A DNA stretch of 64,000 nt from Neobacillus drentensis NBRC 102427 (GTDB taxonomy: Bacteria > Bacillota > Bacilli > Bacillales > Cytobacillaceae): NCBI RefSeq assembly GCF_001591445.1, contig NZ_BCUX01000021.1:40411-104410 (forward strand), given 5' to 3'. Of this stretch, positions 63,847 through 64,000 are shown one piece after another (within the stretch, counting starts at the first letter, position 1; each line of letters opens with the position of its first letter). The notes under the pieces are model-generated. The model saw only the letters and a program-made list of their open reading frames with translations, was not told the origin of the DNA and searched no databases. The translations under genes were made by a program, and so were the position numbers.

Positions 63847-63871
63847 TTAATTTGTTTATTAAACTAACAAA
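63847..63871. promoter_or_regulatory. ROK-type operator upstream of the symporter gene
   Basis: TTAATTTGTTTA, T, TAAACTAACAAA: the left arm is exactly the consensus half-site and the right arm keeps TAAAC. Confidence 0.7.
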
Positions 63872-64000
63872 TTGTCTGCATTGATAGAATACCACCGTCG
63901 ACAAATTTCGTCAATAATAATTTGTAAGCGGTTATCATCCATTTCAACCCATTTATAAACCTTTAACAGCAAAAATCAATAATGGAGTTCATAACATAAG
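63872..64000. other. Right edge of the window, no gene seen
   Basis: The last 129 bases are AT-rich and non-coding as far as visible; they may hold the upstream part of the symporter promoter or of a divergent gene beyond the edge. Confidence 0.4.

Overview
The window looks like a chromosomal segment of a spore-forming Bacillaceae species (Bacillus/Neobacillus-like). The DNA is AT-rich, genes start at ATG, TTG or GTG behind strong GGAGG-type ribosome sites, and most transcription units end in hairpin-plus-U-run terminators. Many neighbours are familiar Bacillus genes: ald/adeR, spoVR/yhdB, pgcA/yhcU/yhcT, deoR/deoC/cdd, proC, pit, gnd and tkt. I saw no rRNA, tRNA, insertion sequence, prophage or CRISPR array.

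Layout. 1-4.4 kb: alanine metabolism (partial amino-acid permease, PucR-type activator adeR, alanine dehydrogenase, alanine racemase). 4.4-13.2 kb, minus strand: an envelope-glycan cluster (nucleotide-sugar epimerase, LPG-synthase-like membrane protein, membrane phosphodiesterase, GT2 and GT-C glycosyltransferases, UDP-glucose dehydrogenase), split by a Fur-boxed FTR1 iron permease and a membrane-anchored partner. 13.3-14.5 kb: a lipoprotein gene behind two Fur boxes. 14.7-17.1 kb: GTP cyclohydrolase II, RibD and a HAD phosphatase. 17.3-31.4 kb: mostly housekeeping genes (spoVR, M14 peptidase, pgcA, pseudouridine synthase, phosphate transporter, proC, and a deoR/deoC/XapX/cdd nucleoside unit). 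31.6-41.9 kb: MMPL exporter, three tandem 52-bp repeats, a five-gene 2-oxoacid:ferredoxin oxidoreductase operon, a truncated 2',3'-cyclic-nucleotide phosphodiesterase, an ArsB/NhaD transporter and a diguanylate cyclase.

42-64 kb is the most interesting part, a sugar-acid catabolism island. It has transketolase, all nickel-pincer-cofactor genes (larB, larC in two pieces, larE), a LarA homologue, a gluconokinase, a mannonate-oxidoreductase-type SDR, 6-phosphogluconate dehydrogenase, glucuronate isomerase (uxaC), a GPH-family sugar symporter, two ROK repressors, and an AraC-led operon with two Gfo/Idh/MocA oxidoreductases and two TIM-barrel isomerases. The island lacks mannonate dehydratase (uxuA) and the KDG kinase/aldolase. 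The genes together suggest an undescribed route: glucuronate to fructuronate (UxaC), to mannonate (SDR), to gluconate by nickel-pincer C2 epimerisation (LarA homologue), to 6-phosphogluconate (GntK), then Gnd and transketolase. A shared 25-bp operator (TTAATTTGTTTA, one base, TAAACAAATTAA, or variants) lies in four intergenic regions of the island, with cre-like sites beside it, which argues for one ROK-controlled, catabolite-repressed regulon.
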